A stretch of 5,543 nt of DNA. Source: Candidatus Poribacteria bacterium. Lineage in GTDB: Bacteria > Abyssobacteria > SURF-5. The DNA is taken from positions 1 to 5,543 of the forward strand of contig JACRIR010000186.1 in the NCBI GenBank assembly GCA_016215705.1, in the 5' to 3' direction. The notes under the pieces were generated by a model that saw nothing but the letters and a program-made list of their open reading frames with translations, searched no databases and had not been told where the DNA came from. A program made the position numbers and the translations under genes. The first letter of the stretch is position 1, and each line of letters opens with the position of its first letter. Shown here in pieces: positions 3,801 through 5,543 of the stretch.

Positions 3801-5543
3801 TACTCGAACAAAGCCGAACGGCCAAGGGGGTCGCCTGCCAAGGTGGCTTGGGTAACCAGTCCGGCAGCATTGTACGTCAGTGTCATTTGCCTGTTCATTG
3901 CATCAGTAACAGTGGTCAGATGCACGTTTGCATCATAGCCGATAGTGAGGGTTTGGCCGTGGGCATCGCTGATTTGGGTCAGGAAAGGTTGAAGAGAGGT
4001 TGTTCCTGCCGGAATGTTATAAGTGTAAACCGTGTCGTCGGGGAATCTCAGTTCAAAATGATTCTCGGCGATCTTGCTGAGTGTGTTGAACACCTGATAT
4101 GGCCGGGTATATCCTCCCGCTCCGTCCGGCGAATAGACGTCGCGTTTGCCGTCAGGCATGAATACGGTGACCTGGCCGGCGGTATCCACCACCAAATAGC
4201 TTCCGTAATTCAATTGCCACTTATTGCCGAAGGGCTCGTTCTGGGCAATGGACGATTGGGAATTATAGCTAAGCGTAAGCTGCATAGGCGGCCCTATAGG
4301 GCTGTTGTACCACAGCGGAGTGTCGGTGACGAAAAGGTTCATGTTGACCATATTCACCGACCAGGCGGGAGCTCCCATCGGGCAACCGATCAGACCAGTT
4401 GGCGCAGCGTTGCGTCCGGGATTCCCCAGATTACCCTCCCCGATTGGAACGCCGCAACAGCCGCCATAGATTTCTTCCATTTCGGTTTCGTTCAAAGCGA
4501 TTCCCGGCAAATCCACCCTATCTGAGAATACCAGGGCGATGCCGCTCCATTCCCTCGAAAACTCTTCGGGACTTTGCGAGAATCTGCGGCCCGATTGGGG
4601 GTCAAACAGATTGAGATCTTCGCCTTCAACCTTTTCCAGAATCCAGTAGTGTCCGCTATTGCCTTCGTTTCGACCGCTTATGTGCACGATTGCGGGGAGC
4701 GGCAACTTCTTGTGCCACAGGGTCGAATGGCCAGCCGCAGCGTCTGAGGGCGGGATTCTGATCGCGGCAAATTCATGCCCATATTTCGACGCGATGTCCG
4801 AAAGGTCTCGTATGCTTTGTCCTTGGAGTGTTTCGGGTTTAAGTTCCAATAAATCTCTGGCGTCGTTCTCCCTGCCCTCTTTCTCCAACACGTAAGCCAA
4901 CGCTTGAGTCCCGCATGTGAGCATTGCGCGCTCGTTCGCGGTATACCTGGATAGCCGCTGAATCCAGTGGGAGGCATATGTGCGGTCACGCCAGTCCGAA
5001 CTCTGCATCTTCAGATCACGAAACAGTTCCTGCGCACGGCCAAAGTTGTTCTGATAAACCTTCAAGACACCCAGGCGCAACGTGGCTTTGTTCCTCAAAA
5101 TTCTGGCGCCTTCGTAATCTTTGCCCTTGTTTTGCACCAGTATCCATTCGAAGCTCTCCTCGGCTTCGGAATATCTGCCATTGTACTGCGCGTCACATCC
5201 CATGTGCAAGACCGCCTCCGACGCCCAGGGACTATCCGGATATTGCTCGATATGTTTCTTGAACAGCTTTGTGGCCTTCTTGTATTCGTGCTTGTTCCAT
5301 TCCTGAATGGCCTCGCCGAAGGAAAGGTTAACTTCTTGTTCCTTCTGCTTATCGCCCATCTCATGCGTGGGGTAGAGCGGGCCTCCGAGCTGGCCGGCAG
5401 CAATGAGGTCTTCGATTGCGGGAGGTCTCGAGAGGTCTAACGGCTTTACGGAAGGGCCAACCTTGGGAACCGCGGGCGCGGCGTGTGCGGGCGCTGTCAG
5501 AACGGCTGCCAAGATTACAAGACAAAGCAATGCTGTCTTCTTC
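806..5543 (-). CDS. Secreted C39-peptidase/RHS YD-repeat polymorphic toxin with NlpC/P60-like tip (5' end just outside window)
   Basis: The open frame runs from the right edge to TAA at 806-808, 1578 full codons. Residues are numbered from the in-frame TTG at 5530. Domain order: signal peptide (to about 17), TPR-like helices (70-172), C39-like peptidase (195-338), double-glycine-type site (346-357), RHS N-terminal beta domain (about 385-510), YD repeats (515-1350) with an irregular Tyr-rich insert at about 620-715, RHS core (1371-1420), and a 154-residue tip (1421-1574) with a Cys/His hydrolase signature. RHS repeats are known to build a hollow shell that encloses a C-terminal toxin, and the core releases the toxin by self-cleavage after DPxGL. 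The tip should act on the cell wall. Unlike T6SS Rhs effectors, the N-terminus has a Sec signal instead of a PAAR domain, so the route across any outer membrane is unknown. The TTG is not the likely start: upstream codons K-K-T-A extend the signal peptide, and the last base, G at 5543 on the minus strand, could be the G of an ATG. Confidence 0.93.
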   Translation of the reverse strand, partial: KKTALLCLVILAAVLTAPAHAAPAVPKVGPSVKPLDLSRPPAIEDLIAAGQLGGPLYPTHEMGDKQKEQEVNLSFGEAIQEWNKHEYKKATKLFKKHIEQYPDSPWASEAVLHMGCDAQYNGRYSEAEESFEWILVQNKGKDYEGARILRNKATLRLGVLKVYQNNFGRAQELFRDLKMQSSDWRDRTYASHWIQRLSRYTANERAMLTCGTQALAYVLEKEGRENDARDLLELKPETLQGQSIRDLSDIASKYGHEFAAIRIPPSDAAAGHSTLWHKKLPLPAIVHISGRNEGNSGHYWILEKVEGEDLNLFDPQSGRRFSQSPEEFSREWSGIALVFSDRVDLPGIALNETEMEEIYGGCCGVPIGEGNLGNPGRNAAPTGLIGCPMGAPAWSVNMVNMNLFVTDTPLWYNSPIGPPMQLTLSYNSQSSIAQNEPFGNKWQLNYGSYLVVDTAGQVTVFMPDGKRDVYSPDGAGGYTRPYQVFNTLSKIAENHFELRFPDDTVYTYNIPAGTTSLQPFLTQISDAHGQTLTIGYDANVHLTTVTDAMNRQMTLTYNAAGLVTQATLAGDPLGRSALFEYDANRNLTKITDMGGYWSSFTYDEDVYLASIGNERGTRTFYVEPSDGTPFSSDIYPPPGEFMYYNYRITVTDPLGGKEEYYYSGAGYAWYVSPKHYIEWESYAINNFIIHTPKTMYSFAFIGTGTSRQTEISRVLYPDGGHIDYGYDTVTGDRTSIKDVHGHTWSVAYNSMDGITSITDARGKTTTITYYPNDVDLLEITNGLGTISLTYNSAHDITSITDRLGNTTSFAYNTYGQIETQTNTIDLRNIVTQYVYSPAHYLDQVTRGNQTLAGLTYDSTGRVETYTDATALTLAFAYNNLNNVTTVTWPDARFESYAYSDCCPHMLDSLTDRAGRTANYTYDPLKRLTEITGPGGTVKLVYDANGNLLELIDPNSDATTYEYDVDDRPVKMTYADDASLSVSYDGAGLLAQYTNARGTTIDYTYDQNHNLLGIDYSDTTPDVTYEYDDYNRPTRRTDGVGTYQYAYDANSRVTSVDGPWADDTLTYHYDDLGRRDLLEQQGGQTIGYDYDDFNRLTGIQVGQNTYSYGYTGANPLVQAMSRPNGSITTYQYDTLKRLTAISNLYSTNPLDIINKFVYAYGDATHPDLRSSETITNGNPITSFQNELITYNYNNVNQLLSSTNPSQAFTYDDDGNMTQGYTPEGYVFSAQYDAENRLKTLTYTGSGGAVHRTEYSYSGDSLLANTKKYENDVLVSESRPVLDGFLPLQERDGANSVVREYAWGLNFGGGIGGLLDLKQGGQNYSYLYDGKGEVTALLNGSEEVVAAYTYDAFGNLMSGIGTLSQPFKFSTKPYDQETGLSYFGYRFYSPVVRRWITRDPIGYAGGMNLYAYVGNGPVNWIDPLGLTPQDRVDWAENQYNNHKDDWKGRWYGKKNRCNEFVAAAHIEGDPDAKDYPDDVHPEIGYDYPLVEDLADVYFEATKLDNFAIEDAQPGDIIVWYKEGGSHHSALHIGNGLVIYQHADFGLKKNTIEGTTSALGFKGEPIARRYVYTDSDKYPVP
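809..1270 (-). other. Variable C-terminal toxin tip, NlpC/P60- or CHAP-like cysteine hydrolase (residues 1421-1574)
   Basis: The tip begins right after DPLGL. It has R-C-N-E-F-V at 1450-1455, which places C1451 at the start of a helix as in papain-like cell-wall hydrolases; then Q-P-G-D-I-I-V-W at 1506-1513, the NlpC/P60 and CHAP strand motif; then H-H-S-A-L-H-I-G-N-G at 1520-1529, where H1521 aligns best with the catalytic His; and Q1534-H1535 as candidates for the third polar residue. The order Cys before His is the ordinary, non-permuted one. This family cuts peptidoglycan peptides or amide bonds. Which bond is cut cannot be read here, and an amidase or transglutaminase-like variant remains possible. 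Confidence 0.7.
1271..1420 (-). other. RHS core domain with self-cleavage motif (residues 1371-1420)
   Basis: This segment carries the RHS-associated core consensus: G-L-S-Y-F-G-Y-R-F-Y-S-P, then R-W-I-T-R-D-P-I-G (D1393), N-L-Y-A-Y-V-G-N-G-P, and the closing D-P-L-G-L (D1416 to L1420). In studied Rhs effectors this region acts as an aspartyl protease and cuts just after the final leucine. Both aspartates are present, so cleavage before T1421 is expected. Confidence 0.9.
1481..3988 (-). repeat. YD (RHS) repeat array, more than 20 degenerate units (residues about 515-1350)
   Basis: The protein repeats a pattern of about 20-22 residues ending in Y-D-x-x-G/N-R/N, for example YDANRN (577), YDPLKR (918), YDANGN (938), YDDYNR (1022), YDDLGR (1064), YDDFNR (1085), YDAENR (1226) and YDAFGN (1344). 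I count more than 20 YD or YN units. Such repeats form the beta-sheet strip that spirals into the RHS shell. At DNA level the units are diverged, with only short shared words such as TCGTCATAG on the plus strand, so recent tandem expansion is not evident. A Tyr-rich, non-repeat insert at about 620-715 (PPPGEFMYYNYR, later AWYVSPKHYIEW) interrupts the array. Confidence 0.92.
4001..4378 (-). other. RHS N-terminal beta domain ahead of the repeats (residues about 385-510)
   Basis: Residues about 388-422 read S-V-N-M-V-N-M-N-L-F-V-T-D-T-P-L, followed by G-P-P-M-Q-L-T-L-S-Y-N-S. This resembles the conserved entry segment that precedes YD repeats in many large RHS proteins (similar in place to DUF6531). 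A beta-rich stretch follows, with F-G-N-K-W-Q-L-N-Y at 434-442 and the D-G motifs M-P-D-G-K-R-D-V-Y-S-P-D-G at 458-470. It probably forms the first turns or plug of the shell. No catalytic motif is visible. Confidence 0.6.
4460..4495 (-). other. Candidate double-glycine cleavage site embedded behind the C39 domain (residues 346-357)
   Basis: The residues L-N-E-T-E-M-E-E-I-Y-G-G match the double-glycine leader consensus LSxxELxxIxGG at every key place: L at -12, E at -8, M at -7, I at -4, G-G at -2/-1. The segment starts about 8 residues after the C39 domain ends, and the residue after the cut would be C358. The match is seen directly; that it is cut by the domain next to it is inferred. Confidence 0.5.
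4517..4948 (-). other. C39-like cysteine peptidase domain (residues about 195-338)
   Basis: The segment T-C-G-T-Q-A-L-A-Y-V-L (205-215) fits the C39 catalytic-cysteine helix (C206). S-G-H-Y-W-I-L-E-K (292-300) supplies H294 and N-L-F-D-P-Q-S-G (307-314) supplies D310, with the usual order and H-to-D spacing. C39 peptidases normally remove double-glycine leaders from bacteriocins at ABC exporters; here there is no transporter part. The oxyanion-hole glutamine expected six residues before the cysteine is E200, so activity could be altered or lost. Confidence 0.75.
5015..5323 (-). other. TPR-like helical repeats (residues about 70-172)
   Basis: Three helical pairs with TPR spacing are visible: H-E-Y-K-K-A-T-K-L-F-K-K (81-92) followed by Y-P-D-S-P-W-A-S-E-A (97-106), G-R-Y-S-E-A-E-E-S-F-E-W (118-129), and N-N-F-G-R-A-Q-E-L-F-R-D (161-172). 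The Y-P-x-S-x-x-A pattern is typical of TPRs in periplasmic proteins of the YbgF/BamD kind. The likely role is binding a protein partner or positioning the peptidase domain. Confidence 0.65.
5480..5543 (-). other. Sec signal peptide of the RHS protein (start codon outside window)
   Basis: Read in frame, the visible N-terminus is K-K-T-A-L-L-C-L-V-I-L-A-A-V-L-T-A-P-A-H-A, followed by A-P-A-V-P. It has a positive n-region, a hydrophobic h-region and an A-H-A signal peptidase I site, with the cut expected after residue 17. The cysteine at residue 3 is inside the h-region without a lipobox. This predicts export across the inner membrane. Confidence 0.8.

Noticed and set aside
1481-3988. CRISPR or tandem DNA repeat array
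   Set aside because: The repeated short words such as TCGTCATAG come from degenerate protein repeats (YDD/YDE codons) at uneven spacing, with no conserved repeats and spacers.
3161-4525. Long open frame (454 codons) on the plus strand opposite the RHS gene
   Set aside because: It lies wholly antisense to clear RHS coding sequence, has no recognisable domain, and its Val/Ile/Arg-rich, low-information protein is what the reverse of repeated YD codons yields.
5381-5395. L-G-G at residues 48-50 as the C39 cut site
   Set aside because: The surrounding residues do not fit the leader consensus: Q at -4, A at -7 and I at -8. The site at 346-357 fits far better.
4967-5440. Plus-strand open frame of 157 codons opposite the TPR region
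   Set aside because: It overlaps convincing TPR and linker coding on the minus strand and shows no family signature.

Overview
The window holds one large toxin-type locus on the minus strand, with a piece of an insertion sequence at its downstream side. From right to left (the direction of transcription) these are: a very large secreted RHS/YD-repeat protein (5543 to 806, its 5' end cut by the window edge by probably only two bases); a small membrane-anchored HEAT-repeat protein directly behind it (792 to 232, 13 bases after the RHS stop codon); and, on the plus strand running toward them, the last 58 codons of an IS4-like transposase (2 to 178) followed by what looks like the terminal repeat of its element. 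No stretch of more than 300 bases lacks a gene.

The RHS protein reads as a complete polymorphic-toxin machine. Residues are numbered from the in-frame TTG at 5530; four more codons (K-K-T-A) are visible upstream. In order it has a Sec signal peptide, TPR-like helical repeats (about 70-172), a papain-like C39 peptidase domain (about 195-338; C206, H294, D310), a short segment that fits the double-glycine leader consensus cut by C39 peptidases (346-357, ending G356-G357), an RHS N-terminal beta domain, more than 20 YD repeats (about 515-1350), the RHS core with its two DPxG motifs ending in DPLGL (1371-1420), and a 154-residue C-terminal tip. The tip carries an NlpC/P60- or CHAP-like cysteine hydrolase signature (C1451, PGD 1507-1509, H1521), which predicts cell-wall (peptidoglycan) hydrolysis. 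The HEAT-repeat protein has one N-terminal membrane anchor and should present its repeats outside the cytoplasm, which is where protection from a peptidoglycan hydrolase would be needed. I infer that it is the cognate immunity protein.

The most interesting reading is that the protein contains both a leader peptidase and a matching cut site just behind it. It could therefore cut itself at two places, after GG357 and after DPLGL1420, to free an RHS shell and a toxin. This is inference from motifs, and one caution is that the usual C39 oxyanion-hole glutamine is replaced by glutamate (E200).

The organism cannot be named from this window. The Sec signal peptide, the predicted periplasmic target and the moderate GC content (about 50-60% in the RHS core by hand-counted samples, about 32-43% in the small downstream gene) suggest a diderm bacterium. 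C39-RHS proteins of this general style are, to my recollection, common in deltaproteobacterial and PVC-type genomes, but this is a weak guess. No T6SS parts (VgrG, PAAR, Hcp) are visible.
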